A stretch of 48,145 nt of DNA, taken from NCBI GenBank assembly GCA_029212465.1, contig JARGNV010000003.1, positions 1 through 48,145 of the forward strand, written 5' to 3'. The position numbers were made by a program, and so were the translations under genes. The notes beneath the pieces were generated by a model, which saw only the letters and a program-made list of their open reading frames with translations, was not told the DNA's origin and searched no databases. Shown here piece by piece: positions 7,551-16,568 of the stretch (positions are counted from its first letter, which is position 1; each line of letters begins with the position of its first letter). This stretch comes from Legionellaceae bacterium. GTDB taxonomy: Bacteria > Pseudomonadota > Gammaproteobacteria > Legionellales > Legionellaceae.

Positions 7551-9770
7551 ATGGTCATGGTAAAAGTCAAGGAAGGCGTTGCATTACTCCCAGATGGCAG
7601 CATTGATGTTGCGAGATGGCTTCAGCAATTAGGAAATCGTGGTTATTTCGAAAATATGGCGAATGTTCGCAGTGCGTGTGGATTAGCACAGCTCGCAGGA
7701 CATGAAGAAGTGACCGAAGCCGGTATTTCTTGTTTACAGCAGGGCCTTGCAATGGCAGATGTATTAGCCGATTTAGAGGTGGGTCAAGATACATTAGCGG
7801 CAGCCATTTTGTTTGAAAGTGTCCATTACGCTGAATTGTCGCTGGACGATGTTGAAGAGCAATTAGGTACTCAAGTTGCGCGGTTGGTACGTGGTGTTGA
7901 TAGGATGAACGCCATTTCAAATGTTCAAAGCTTGCTTGATAGGTTTCCTCAAAATAGGCAGCAAATTGATAATGTCAGAAAAATGTTGCTTGCAATGGTG
8001 GATGATGTACGGGTTGTTTTAATTAAACTTGCCGAGCGCTTATGCGTGATACGTAGCGCAAGCTTAATGCCTGAAAGTCGGCGTAAGCAACTTGCCATGG
8101 AAATTATGGAAATTTATGCGCCACTTGCAAACCGCTTGGGTATTGGGGCTATTAAATGGGAAATGGAAGATTTAGCATTCCGATATTTGCATCCTGAAGA
8201 TTATAAAGCAATTGCAGCGGGCTTAAAGGCAAAAAGACTTGAGCGTGATCGTTATGTTGATTGGGTTGTGAAAGAGCTTAATTTGCAGATTGCTAATATG
8301 AATATTACGCATTTTGCTGTCTATGGGCGTTCTAAACATATTCATAGTATTTACCGAAAAATGATTCGGAAAAATGTATCACTTGAAGAAATTTATGATG
8401 CAACAGCGGTGCGTATTTTAGTAGAAACAACAGAACAGTGTTACGAGGTTTTAAGTGTTGTACATGGTTTGTGGGAACAAATCCCAAGTGAGTTTGATGA
8501 CTATATAGCACAAACTAAACCCAATGGATATCAGTCACTGCATACGGCAGTACGTGGGCCAGAAGGGCAAGTATTTGAAGTGCAAATTCGAACCTTTCAA
8601 ATGCACGAGCAGGCAGAAATGGGGGTTGCTGCCCATTGGAAATACAAAGAGTCAGCAGCAGAGGTGCATGACTCTCATGAGCGTAAAATTGAGTGGTTAC
8701 GTGAGGTTTTGGCGTGGCATCGTGAAATGGCAGCAAGCCAGGGTATTTCTGAAGAAATCGAAGCAGAATTTTTGGATGATAGGGTCTATGTGTTTACGCC
8801 AGATGGCGATATCTTAGACTTGCCGCACGGGGTAACACCACTTGATTTTGCTTATTATGTGCACAGTGATATTGGACATCGGTGCCGTGGTGCGAAGGTC
8901 AACGGGCGTATTGTACCGTTAACGTATTCACTCAAAACGGGCGATAAAGTTGAAATTTTAACTGGAAAAGAGTTAAAACCTTCTAGGGATTGGATTAATC
9001 CACACTTAGGCTATCTAAAAACGTCTCGTGCGAAGGCGAAGGTGTTGCACTGGTTTAAAATGGAGGATTATGAAAAATACCGACTGCTGGGCCAGGAAGC
9101 GCTTGATAAAGAGTTGAAAGCACTTGGTATTCGCAATGAGCGCATTAATGAGGTTTTGCCTTACTTTAACCTTAAGCGTGTAGATGATTTGCGAGCGGCG
9201 CTTGGGCGGGGCGACCTTAAATTAGGACAGATTATTACGCGCCTAACACCTGCTGTGAATCAACCGGATAGTTCGATGGAACATATGATAAAGTTGCCAC
9301 CGAAGCGTGCTACTTTATCTAGTGATGATTTACGTGTGGAAGGGATTGAGCATGTCTTAACGCATATGGCACGTTGTTGTCAGCCCGTACCGGGCGACTC
9401 GGTGATTGGGTATGTGACGGTAGGGCGAGGTGTCTCAGTGCACCGACAAGATTGCACCAACATTGTACACTCAGCTGAAAAACAAAAAGATCGCTTTTTG
9501 GAGGTGACATGGGGAGATGCAACCAACGAGCGTTACGCGGTTGACATTTTAATTCGTGCGTTTGATAGACAAGGGCTTTTGCGAGATGTAAGCGCTTTGC
9601 TTGCTAATGAAAAAGCCTACTTATTTGCGCTACAAACACAATTACAAAAGTCAGATAACATGACACACATTACACTTACAGTTGAGGTGGCAGGATTAAG
9701 TAGCTTGTCTCGGTTGTTGGCACAACTTGAGCAAATACCGAATGTTTTAGAGGCACGCAGACAGGTGTAA
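7551..9770 (+). CDS. relA: (p)ppGpp synthetase RelA
   Basis: A 739-residue ribosome-associated GTP/GDP pyrophosphokinase that makes (p)ppGpp on amino-acid starvation. The N-terminal hydrolase domain is degenerate: where SpoT/Rel enzymes have the HDVIED metal site, this has FESVHYA (88-94), as expected for a synthetase-only RelA. The synthetase domain has YGRSKHIHSIYRKM, EFDDYIAQTKPNGYQSLHT and the GVAAHWKYKE end. A TGS domain (RVYVFTPDGDILDLPHG), a Cys-rich zinc region (MARCCQPVPGD) and a C-terminal ACT domain follow. ATG 7551 directly follows the rlmD stop; the ATG at 7557 is an alternative. Confidence 0.96.
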   Translation: MVMVKVKEGVALLPDGSIDVARWLQQLGNRGYFENMANVRSACGLAQLAGHEEVTEAGISCLQQGLAMADVLADLEVGQDTLAAAILFESVHYAELSLDDVEEQLGTQVARLVRGVDRMNAISNVQSLLDRFPQNRQQIDNVRKMLLAMVDDVRVVLIKLAERLCVIRSASLMPESRRKQLAMEIMEIYAPLANRLGIGAIKWEMEDLAFRYLHPEDYKAIAAGLKAKRLERDRYVDWVVKELNLQIANMNITHFAVYGRSKHIHSIYRKMIRKNVSLEEIYDATAVRILVETTEQCYEVLSVVHGLWEQIPSEFDDYIAQTKPNGYQSLHTAVRGPEGQVFEVQIRTFQMHEQAEMGVAAHWKYKESAAEVHDSHERKIEWLREVLAWHREMAASQGISEEIEAEFLDDRVYVFTPDGDILDLPHGVTPLDFAYYVHSDIGHRCRGAKVNGRIVPLTYSLKTGDKVEILTGKELKPSRDWINPHLGYLKTSRAKAKVLHWFKMEDYEKYRLLGQEALDKELKALGIRNERINEVLPYFNLKRVDDLRAALGRGDLKLGQIITRLTPAVNQPDSSMEHMIKLPPKRATLSSDDLRVEGIEHVLTHMARCCQPVPGDSVIGYVTVGRGVSVHRQDCTNIVHSAEKQKDRFLEVTWGDATNERYAVDILIRAFDRQGLLRDVSALLANEKAYLFALQTQLQKSDNMTHITLTVEVAGLSSLSRLLAQLEQIPNVLEARRQV

Positions 9771-9773
9771 AGC

Positions 9774-10955
9774 ATGAAGTCAATTTTAATTTCGGGCGCG
9801 GGGATTGCAGGGCTTAGTCTTGCAAGACAGTTTAAAAAATATAATATCGCGTATACGCTGATTGAGAAGCAAGCAGTACTTGAGCCTATTGGCTCTGGAA
9901 TTGCATTGCCTGCGAATGCTGTGCGAGCACTGCGATATATGGGGTTATCTGAGTCGCTAAATCACATGCACCCAGTGAAACAAATTCTTTATACGCGTCC
10001 GAATGGACGGCTGATTAGCCAAGCTTCTTTACTGAAACCACCACTGAACATTGATAGGTTTGTGGCACTTGAGCGCCACAAGTTATTGGATATTTTGACG
10101 GATGGTGTACGTGATACGATTCACTTAAACACATCGGTTGTTGAGATGAAACAAGCCGCGTCAGGGGTTGACGTGGTGTGTTCAAATCCTCAATTGAGTG
10201 GTCATTATGATGCAGTGATTGGCGCTGATGGCTTGCATTCAACGGTACGTCGGCGAGGGTTTTTAGCACCTGAATTGGTTGATTTAGGCGTGACAACTTG
10301 GCGCTGGACGTGTGAATATCCAACGCGCAATATACAGCCTACGTATATGCTTGGGATGAAGAACGTATTTTTGGCTTACCCCATTGGCCGAAATCGCATG
10401 TACTGCTATTTGCATCAGCTTGATGCAGCGCAAGCATATGTGCAGCCAGATAAGGCACAGACGCATATTATCCAGTTATTTGAACGGTACAAGGGCATTG
10501 CACAACCACTATTAGAGCGTTTACCTGAAAATGAGACTATTTATACGGGCCGACTGCGCTCTGTGCCTGCACCTTTGTTTAGGCAAGGTGACTTGGCGCT
10601 GGTGGGAGATGCAAGCAATGCATGCTCACCTATGTTACAACAGGGTGCTGCGTGTGCGTTTGAAGATGTGATTGTGTTATCTGAATTATTGGCGAAATTT
10701 TCTGTGCGTGAGGCATTTGAACGTTATCAAATGCTTCGTTATCAACGGGTTAACTGGATTGTTAAAACCTCTGATGACGCTATTAAATCATTTACAAAAG
10801 TGAACTCTAAGTGGTCTTTGATGTTACGAAACCTTTTAATTAAACAAAAAGGGCCATTGAATGTATTAGGGTGGCGACACTTATTGTCGAGTTGCCCGTT
10901 AGAAGAAGTGGCGCGGTTTATTCAGTCGCCTGAGGTAGAAGAGGTCGTTTCATGA
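9774..10955 (+). CDS. FAD-dependent monooxygenase (group A flavoprotein)
   Basis: A 393-residue flavin hydroxylase of the UbiH/salicylate-hydroxylase superfamily. It has the N-terminal FAD Rossmann motif GAGIAGLSLARQF (7-19) with an acidic strand end (LIEKQ), the DG motif GADGLHSTVRR, and the GD motif LALVGDASNACSPMLQQGA that binds FAD and NAD(P)H. Such enzymes hydroxylate aromatic or ubiquinone-precursor rings; the substrate cannot be read from sequence. It lies three bases after relA and overlaps (ATGA) the FAH-family gene, suggesting the two act in one pathway. The usual ubi gene neighbours are not here, so a ubiquinone role is less likely. Confidence 0.85.
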   Translation: MKSILISGAGIAGLSLARQFKKYNIAYTLIEKQAVLEPIGSGIALPANAVRALRYMGLSESLNHMHPVKQILYTRPNGRLISQASLLKPPLNIDRFVALERHKLLDILTDGVRDTIHLNTSVVEMKQAASGVDVVCSNPQLSGHYDAVIGADGLHSTVRRRGFLAPELVDLGVTTWRWTCEYPTRNIQPTYMLGMKNVFLAYPIGRNRMYCYLHQLDAAQAYVQPDKAQTHIIQLFERYKGIAQPLLERLPENETIYTGRLRSVPAPLFRQGDLALVGDASNACSPMLQQGAACAFEDVIVLSELLAKFSVREAFERYQMLRYQRVNWIVKTSDDAIKSFTKVNSKWSLMLRNLLIKQKGPLNVLGWRHLLSSCPLEEVARFIQSPEVEEVVS

Positions 10956-11938
10956 AGTTAAGACGTGTATTAACAGAAGAAGGTCTCCAAGTTCAAGCAT
11001 TAAGACCAGGTACATCAGACAAATGGATATCACTTTCAGTCATTGATGGATTAAGTGATATTGCGCGACGCTTTAATGTGGATACTCATTTATCAACTCA
11101 CCTCTTATCAGTGCTTGCGCTTGGGGTAGATGGTTGGGAAATGCTATCGGATAAATTGCTTTTATGTGATGCAAGTAATCCCTTAAACCTAACACCTGTA
11201 TTACCTTTTGAGCCTTTATCGTTTAGAGATTTCATGTTGTTTGAACAGCACTTTATTGATGCTTCTCGCGGATTTGTAAAACGTTTTTTGCCAAAAAAAT
11301 ATAAAACCGTTGTTTTATATGAGCGTATTATGAAAAAGACGTTTCCAAAGTTTAAGCCTCCTGCAATTTGGTATGAAAAGCCACTGTATTACTTTGGAAA
11401 CCATTTAAACTTTATTACTTCAGGGGAGTTGATTCAGCGGCCTGCCTATACTCATGCGCTGGATTATGAGTTAGAGCTTGGCGCAATACTTGCAAAGCCG
11501 CTTGTCAATGCAACGCCTGATGAAGCAACGAATGCAATAGGTGGTTATGTGGTTCTGAATGACTTAAGTGCAAGAGATGTACAGTTTCCAGAAATGAAGT
11601 CAGGCTTTGGGCCGCAGAAATCAAAACACTTTCAAAATGCGATGTCTCCTATTGTTGTGACAGCAGATGAAATCAATGATGTGCTTAATCAGCTGACAGG
11701 TTCAGTGAAGTTAGATAAGTCAGCGCATATTCAGTGCTCTACTGCAAACATGCAATATTCAATGGGCGAAGCCATTGCGTACGCATCTGAAGCTGAACCA
11801 TTGTATCCGGGTGAGTTGTTTGGCTCGGGTACATTACCTGGTGGGTGTGGGATGGAGAATGATTGTTGGCTACAAACAGGTAGTGTATTAACTTTAGCCA
11901 TTGACAAGGTGGGACGATTAACGAATAAAGTGGTTTGA
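10952..11938 (+). CDS. Fumarylacetoacetate hydrolase family protein
   Basis: A 328-residue FAH-fold enzyme. Metal ligands are visible as DYELELGAIL (Glu173 and Glu175) and LNDLSARD (Asp204). The family tail has ELFGSGTLPGGCGMEN and TGSVLTLAIDKVGRL. FAH-family members hydrolyse or isomerise acylpyruvates and related beta-diketo acids, often as the last step after an aromatic ring has been hydroxylated and opened. Its start overlaps the monooxygenase stop, so coupled translation is likely. No ring-cleavage dioxygenase lies in the window, so the pathway is incomplete here. Confidence 0.88.
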   Translation: MKLRRVLTEEGLQVQALRPGTSDKWISLSVIDGLSDIARRFNVDTHLSTHLLSVLALGVDGWEMLSDKLLLCDASNPLNLTPVLPFEPLSFRDFMLFEQHFIDASRGFVKRFLPKKYKTVVLYERIMKKTFPKFKPPAIWYEKPLYYFGNHLNFITSGELIQRPAYTHALDYELELGAILAKPLVNATPDEATNAIGGYVVLNDLSARDVQFPEMKSGFGPQKSKHFQNAMSPIVVTADEINDVLNQLTGSVKLDKSAHIQCSTANMQYSMGEAIAYASEAEPLYPGELFGSGTLPGGCGMENDCWLQTGSVLTLAIDKVGRLTNKVV

Positions 11939-11965
11939 TATGACAAGAGAATATATACCTTACCT

Positions 11966-13750
11966 TTAGGGTCCATATAAAATCTGAAGGTGGTTAAGAA
12001 ATACAGGGACCGCAACTTCTCCAACCAACCGTAAGTTTTCACGCTCATGTCCTGTTGCATCAATAAAAATAAAGGTGGGTGGAGCAACGACATTAAACTC
12101 GTGTAGCAATGCGCGGCTTTCGTGATTATTAGCTGTTAAGTCTACTTTAATCAGCTGGACATGTTGCAAGGCATTTAGTACGTCTGTGTTGTGCAAGGTA
12201 CTTGATTCAATGACTTTGCATGCAGTACACCAGTCGGCATAAAAGTCGAGTACGGCGGGTTGATTTTGACTTGCGGATTGCTTTAAAGCGGTTTCGAGTG
12301 CTGCCATGGTTGTGACGGTTATGCTGTGGCTTTGAGCCACTTCATGCCTGTCGCTACGTATCAATGGTTGTAATGGGTTGGTGTTACCAGCACTCGCACC
12401 AATAACGATTAAAATACCATACACCAGGCATAAAATACCCACGCCGCGCGTAAAGCGCATTAAGGTTGAGGAAGTTTTTTTAAGGGCACCCAGCATAAGG
12501 CCTGAAAAAATCAGTAAGCCTGCCCAAAGGAGCATTACAGCAAAGGCCGACAGTAGTCGGCTCATGAGATAAACTGCGACAGCAAGCAACATAATACCAA
12601 ATAGTTTTTTAATGGTATTCATCCAGTCGCCTGCTTTAGGAAGCACCCGCCCTAAAGATGCGCCTACTAATAGCAGTGGCAACCCCATACCAAGCCCTAG
12701 GAAAAATAAAGCAGCGGTACCCAGTACAACATTACCGGTTTGTGCAATGTAGCTGAGCGCACCAATGAGAGGCGCTGTCACACAAGGGGATAAGATGAGC
12801 GTGGATAAGCAGCCCATGATGGCAGCTCCCAGATAGTGCCCGCGTGCCTGCTGATAGCTTGTTTTTGCAAGTCTCGCTTGCCAAGCTGTTGGGAGTCGCA
12901 ATTCATAAGCGCCAAACATAGAGAGTGCCAAGAGAACAAAGAGAATGCTAAACGTCGTAATGGCCCAAGGTGATTGTAAGAGTAGCTGTAGGTTATGTCC
13001 CATTAAGGCAACCACGGCACCAATGGCGGCATAGGTGAATGACATACTAAGGACGTAGCTCAGCGATAGTAAAAAGGCTTTACGTGTCGATAAGTTATCG
13101 CCATGCCCAACCAAAATACCCGATAAAACAGGAATCATCGGTAATACACAGGGGGTGAACGCAAGTAACAGGCCAAGACCTAAAAAAATAAATAGCGTGA
13201 CAAGCCAGTGGTGTTTGGAAAAGTGCGAGTCGATGACTGGGGCGTCAGGTAGTGCAGGTTTTGTTTCTTTGAATTTAGAGGGTGGAATAAGCGTTACGTG
13301 CGTGAGCGCAAGCTGTGTGTCAATGGTGAGCTTTATTGCAGCAAACTCAGGTGGGTAGCAAAATCCATCATCAGCACAGCCTTGGTATTTTAGGTTTAAA
13401 ACGTCTTCTCCTGAGTGCAGTCCGACAATGCTGACAGGAATACGCAATTTTCCTCGATAAATATGCACGGTTTCACCCAGCCCGTCTACTTTGGTGGTTG
13501 ATTTAGGAAGTTTTAACGGGGCAAGCTCCAAAAAATCTCTCTTTTCTTGTGTGAGCTGCAGGCGGTCGCGATATAAAAAATAGCCAGGCTTGATACGCCA
13601 TTCTAAAACAAAGGTATTGGGGTCGTGTGCCTTTACTTCAAGCTTAAAAGCGCTGTGTGCAGGGGGTGGTTCGGAAAAGCTTGGGTTTATATACAACAAG
13701 CACAATGCAAAAGAGATTAAAAATAAGATACGTTTCACATCAACAACCAT
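11966..13750 (-). CDS. dsbD: Thiol:disulfide interchange protein DsbD
   Basis: A 594-residue inner-membrane protein that passes electrons from cytoplasmic thioredoxin to periplasmic DsbC/DsbG and cytochrome-maturation proteins. It has a signal peptide (KRILFLISFALCLLYINPSF), then the periplasmic alpha domain with GCADDGFCYPP (Cys125/Cys131). An eight-helix core carries the paired cysteines in FTPCVLPMIPV and LSPCVTAPLIG. A C-terminal thioredoxin domain has DWCTACK. I chose the ATG at 13748-13750: it gives a normal signal peptide n-region, and the longer frame to 13795 would run across the sigma-32-like promoter of groES. Confidence 0.94.
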   Translation of the reverse strand: MVVDVKRILFLISFALCLLYINPSFSEPPPAHSAFKLEVKAHDPNTFVLEWRIKPGYFLYRDRLQLTQEKRDFLELAPLKLPKSTTKVDGLGETVHIYRGKLRIPVSIVGLHSGEDVLNLKYQGCADDGFCYPPEFAAIKLTIDTQLALTHVTLIPPSKFKETKPALPDAPVIDSHFSKHHWLVTLFIFLGLGLLLAFTPCVLPMIPVLSGILVGHGDNLSTRKAFLLSLSYVLSMSFTYAAIGAVVALMGHNLQLLLQSPWAITTFSILFVLLALSMFGAYELRLPTAWQARLAKTSYQQARGHYLGAAIMGCLSTLILSPCVTAPLIGALSYIAQTGNVVLGTAALFFLGLGMGLPLLLVGASLGRVLPKAGDWMNTIKKLFGIMLLAVAVYLMSRLLSAFAVMLLWAGLLIFSGLMLGALKKTSSTLMRFTRGVGILCLVYGILIVIGASAGNTNPLQPLIRSDRHEVAQSHSITVTTMAALETALKQSASQNQPAVLDFYADWCTACKVIESSTLHNTDVLNALQHVQLIKVDLTANNHESRALLHEFNVVAPPTFIFIDATGHERENLRLVGEVAVPVFLNHLQILYGP

Positions 13751-13767
13751 TTTTTTTTCACGATTTG

Positions 13768-13797
13768 CCCTTGAAAGATGAATATTTGTCTCCATAT
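13768..13797 (+). promoter_or_regulatory. Sigma-32 (heat-shock) promoter of groESL
   Basis: CCCTTGAAA at 13768-13776, then 13 bases, then CTCCATAT at 13790-13797. This is very close to the known RpoH consensus (CTTGAAA, spacer, CCCCATNT). It points at groES, whose ATG is about 80 bases downstream, so transcripts would carry a leader of some 75 bases ending in AGGAGA. No CIRCE repeat is seen. Confidence 0.75.
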
Positions 13798-13879
13798 GTG
13801 TAACATCCGCGTTGTTTAATGGTCAAGTTTCACAGCGGAAATAATTTTTTGAGGCAATTCAGTCAGGAGAAGAGAGAAC

Positions 13880-14170
13880 ATGAATATTCGTCCTTTACAT
13901 GATCGCGTAGTGGTTCGTCGTATGGAAGAAGAGCGTACGTCAGCTGGTGGGATTGTTATTCCAGATAGCGCAACCGAAAAGCCAATGCGTGGTGAAGTTG
14001 TTGCTGTTGGTGCAGGCAAGCGTTTAGATAACGGTGATGTGTGTGCACTTGCTGTTCAAGTAGGTGATAAAGTACTGTTTGGTAAGTATTCAGGTACGGA
14101 AGTAAAAATTGATGGTGATGATGTGGTTGTAATGCGTGAAGACGACATCATGGCTGTTATCGAAGGTTAA
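13880..14170 (+). CDS. groES: Co-chaperonin GroES
   Basis: A 96-residue co-chaperonin that caps GroEL in the ATP-driven folding cycle. It begins [19 protein letters not shown] and has the mobile loop ([15 protein letters not shown], about 21-35), and ends with [12 protein letters not shown]. Full length. AGGAGA lies just upstream of the ATG. groEL starts 46 bases downstream after its own AGGGGA-like site, so the two form one operon driven by the heat-shock promoter. Confidence 0.98.
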   Translation: MNIRPLHDRVVVRRMEEERTSAGGIVIPDSATEKPMRGEVVAVGAGKRLDNGDVCALAVQVGDKVLFGKYSGTEVKIDGDDVVVMREDDIMAVIEG

Positions 14171-14216
14171 TGTTGCCTTGGGTAATTACTAAATCTTAAA
14201 AAAAGGGGATAGAAAT

Positions 14217-15890
14217 ATGTCTAGTAAAGATGTACGTTTTGGCGACGAAGCGCGTCAATTAATGATTTCAGGCGTTAATGCGTTAGCAAATGCTGTACAA
14301 GTAACCATGGGTCCACGTGGACGTAACGTTGTGCTTGAAAAAGCTTATGGTGCACCAACTGTTACTAAAGATGGTGTGTCTGTTGCTAAAGAAATCGAGT
14401 TTGCTGAGCGCTTTAAAAATATGGGCGCACAGATGGTTAAAGAAGTGGCTTCTCAAACTTCTGATGCTGCAGGTGACGGTACAACAACCGCAACTGTATT
14501 GGCACGTGCTATTTTGGTAGAAGGCCACAAGGCTGTTGCTGCTGGCATGAACCCTATGGATCTGAAGCGTGGTATTGATAAAGCTGTTGCAAGTGTTGTT
14601 CAAGAGCTTCATAAAATGTCTAAGCCATGCAAAGACGGAAAAGCAATCGCACAAGTAGGTACTATTTCTGCGAATTCTGACGAAGCGGTTGGAAGCATCA
14701 TTGCTGAAGCAATGGCAAAAGTAGGTAAAGAAGGCGTCATTACTGTTGAAGACGGAAATGGTCTGGAAAATGAATTGGCTGTGGTTGAAGGCATGCAGTT
14801 TGACCGTGGTTATATTTCACCTTACTTCATTAATAACCAACAAAACATGACCACAGAGCTTGAGCACCCACTCATCCTGTTGGTTGACAAGAAAATTTCT
14901 AACATCCGTGAAATGTTGCCTACATTAGAAGCGGTTGCTAAATCAGGTCGCCCACTTTTAATCATTGCAGAAGATGTTGAAGGTGAAGCGTTAGCAACAT
15001 TGGTTGTAAACAACATGCGTGGCATTGTTAAAGTATGTGCGGTGAAAGCACCAGGATTTGGTGACCGTCGTAAAGCCATGTTACAAGATATCGCAATCTT
15101 GACCAGTGGTGACGTAATTTCTGAAGAAGTTGGTAAAAACTTAGAAGGTGCAAGTTTAGAAGACTTAGGTTCAGCAAAACGTGTTGTAATTACCAAAGAA
15201 AACACCACTATTATTGATGGTGAAGGTAAAGCAAACGAAATTGACGAGCGTATTACTCAAATTCGTGCACAAATGGAAGAAACTTCTTCTGATTACGACC
15301 GTGAAAAACTACAAGAGCGTGTTGCAAAGCTCGCTGGTGGTGTTGCTGTCATTAAAGTAGGTGCTGCAACCGAAGTTGAAATGAAAGAGAAAAAAGCGCG
15401 CGTTGAAGATGCATTGCATGCAACACGTGCAGCTGTTGAAGAAGGTATCGTTGCCGGTGGTGGTGTTGCTTTAATTCGTGCACAAAAAGCATTGAGTAAC
15501 TTAACAGGCGACAACCACGATCAAACGATGGGAATCGATATTCTTCGTCGTGCGATGGAAGCTCCTTTACGTCAAATCGTTTCAAACGCAGGTTATGAAG
15601 CATCTGTTGTTGTAAACGATGTTGCACAAGGTAAAGCAAACTACGGCTTTAACGCTGCTGATGGTGAGTATGGTGATATGGTTGAGTTAGGTATTCTTGA
15701 CCCAACAAAAGTAACCCGTACAGCACTTCAAAATGCAGCGTCTGTTGCAAGCTTAATGCTCACAACAGAGTGCATGGTTGCTGATGCACCAAAAGAAGAA
15801 GATAACGCTGCAGCTGGCGCCGGTGATATGGGCGGCATGGGCGGTATGGGTGGAATGGGTGGTATGGGCGGAATGGGCGGCATGATGTAA
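14217..15890 (+). CDS. groEL: Chaperonin GroEL
   Basis: A 557-residue Hsp60 chaperonin that forms the tetradecameric folding chamber. ATP-binding segments are clear: [14 protein letters not shown] (about 28-41), [11 protein letters not shown] (86-96) and [15 protein letters not shown] near 405-420. The protein ends in six GGM repeats and a final Met; this flexible tail type is common in GroEL, and Legionella orthologues end the same way. It lies in an operon behind groES and is followed by a strong intrinsic terminator. Codon use looks conserved and high-expression. Confidence 0.98.
   Translation: MSSKDVRFGDEARQLMISGVNALANAVQVTMGPRGRNVVLEKAYGAPTVTKDGVSVAKEIEFAERFKNMGAQMVKEVASQTSDAAGDGTTTATVLARAILVEGHKAVAAGMNPMDLKRGIDKAVASVVQELHKMSKPCKDGKAIAQVGTISANSDEAVGSIIAEAMAKVGKEGVITVEDGNGLENELAVVEGMQFDRGYISPYFINNQQNMTTELEHPLILLVDKKISNIREMLPTLEAVAKSGRPLLIIAEDVEGEALATLVVNNMRGIVKVCAVKAPGFGDRRKAMLQDIAILTSGDVISEEVGKNLEGASLEDLGSAKRVVITKENTTIIDGEGKANEIDERITQIRAQMEETSSDYDREKLQERVAKLAGGVAVIKVGAATEVEMKEKKARVEDALHATRAAVEEGIVAGGGVALIRAQKALSNLTGDNHDQTMGIDILRRAMEAPLRQIVSNAGYEASVVVNDVAQGKANYGFNAADGEYGDMVELGILDPTKVTRTALQNAASVASLMLTTECMVADAPKEEDNAAAGAGDMGGMGGMGGMGGMGGMGGMM
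15831..15884 (+). repeat. Six GGM codon repeats (GroEL tail)
   Basis: Six tandem 9-base units each encode Gly-Gly-Met. Third positions vary between units (GGC/GGT/GGA), so the repeat is kept at the protein level rather than being a recent DNA expansion. Confidence 0.9.
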
Positions 15891-15925
15891 TTTGCCCCCG
15901 TCGCTTGACGACCTGTAACACCTTT

Positions 15926-15954
15926 AAAAACCCGCCCATGTGGCGGGTTTTTTT
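15926..15954 (+). terminator. Rho-independent terminator after groEL
   Basis: CCCGCC (15931-15936) pairs with GGCGGG (15942-15947) around a five-base loop. The hairpin is flanked by an A-run upstream and seven T downstream, which extends the stem. It closes the groESL operon. Confidence 0.92.
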
Positions 15955-16024
15955 ATTGTGTTTCCCTATGTCTGAGCTATGCTTAATTTAAAGAATATTG
16001 ATGGTAGTCATCAGGGAGCCAATT

Positions 16025-16462
16025 ATGCGAAAAGAGTTACTTGCCCAACTTGAAGTACTTCTGGCAGATACATACGCGATTTATTTAAAAACGCAAAATT
16101 ATCATTGGCATGTGACAGGGCCACAATTTAAAGCGCTGCATCAGTTATTTGAAGAGCATTATATAGAGCTTGCGGATGCGGTTGACACAGTGGCTGAACA
16201 AATACGTATTATGGACCATCCAGCACCTGCCACCTTTAAGGAATTTGAGCGATTGAAAACCATTAAAGATGGTAATTCAAGTGCTAGCGCTAACCAGATG
16301 GTAAAAGAGCTTGCGAAAGATCATACAACTTTAGTCAAAGACTTAAATAAAGCGTTAAAACTAGCCGAAGAGATTCATGATGAAGGGGCTGCTAATTTAT
16401 TGAGTGATCGCATTAATGCACATGAGAAAGCAGGGTGGATGCTGCGCGCTTCTTCTGAATAG
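16025..16462 (+). CDS. Dps-family DNA-binding ferritin-like protein
   Basis: A 145-residue miniferritin. The helix A/B ferroxidase motif is intact: YHWHVTGPQFKALHQLFEEHY, with metal ligands His, His, Asp and Glu supplied across the subunit interface (ELADAVDTVAEQIR). Dps proteins oxidise Fe(II) with hydrogen peroxide, store iron in a 12-mer, and often protect DNA in stationary phase. The start is the ATG at 16025 behind AGGGAG; the frame opens further upstream, but the family begins near here. The N-terminal tail is short and not Lys-rich, so DNA binding is uncertain. Apparently monocistronic. Confidence 0.9.
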   Translation: MRKELLAQLEVLLADTYAIYLKTQNYHWHVTGPQFKALHQLFEEHYIELADAVDTVAEQIRIMDHPAPATFKEFERLKTIKDGNSSASANQMVKELAKDHTTLVKDLNKALKLAEEIHDEGAANLLSDRINAHEKAGWMLRASSE

Positions 16463-16524
16463 ATAAAAGGGTTAAGTTTTGAGCCCCTAACACAAGGTTT
16501 TATACAACCAAATAGAGCAATATA

Positions 16525-16553
16525 TTTACATGACATAGTGTTTTACGTATAAT
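16525..16553 (+). promoter_or_regulatory. Sigma-70 promoter before ankyrin gene
   Basis: TTTACA at 16525-16530, 17 bases, then TATAAT at 16548-16553. This is close to the consensus in both boxes and spacing. The predicted start near 16560 leaves only about nine bases before the first ATG (16569) of the ankyrin gene. Confidence 0.65.
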
Positions 16554-16568
16554 ATGTAGCCTTATTAT

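Noticed and set aside
7551-9770. RelA as a bifunctional Rel/SpoT
   Set aside because: The HD hydrolase motif is replaced by FESVHYA, and the gene sits next to rlmD as relA does.
13751-13795. N-terminal extension of dsbD
   Set aside because: It lies across the heat-shock promoter and would give an unusually long signal-peptide n-region.
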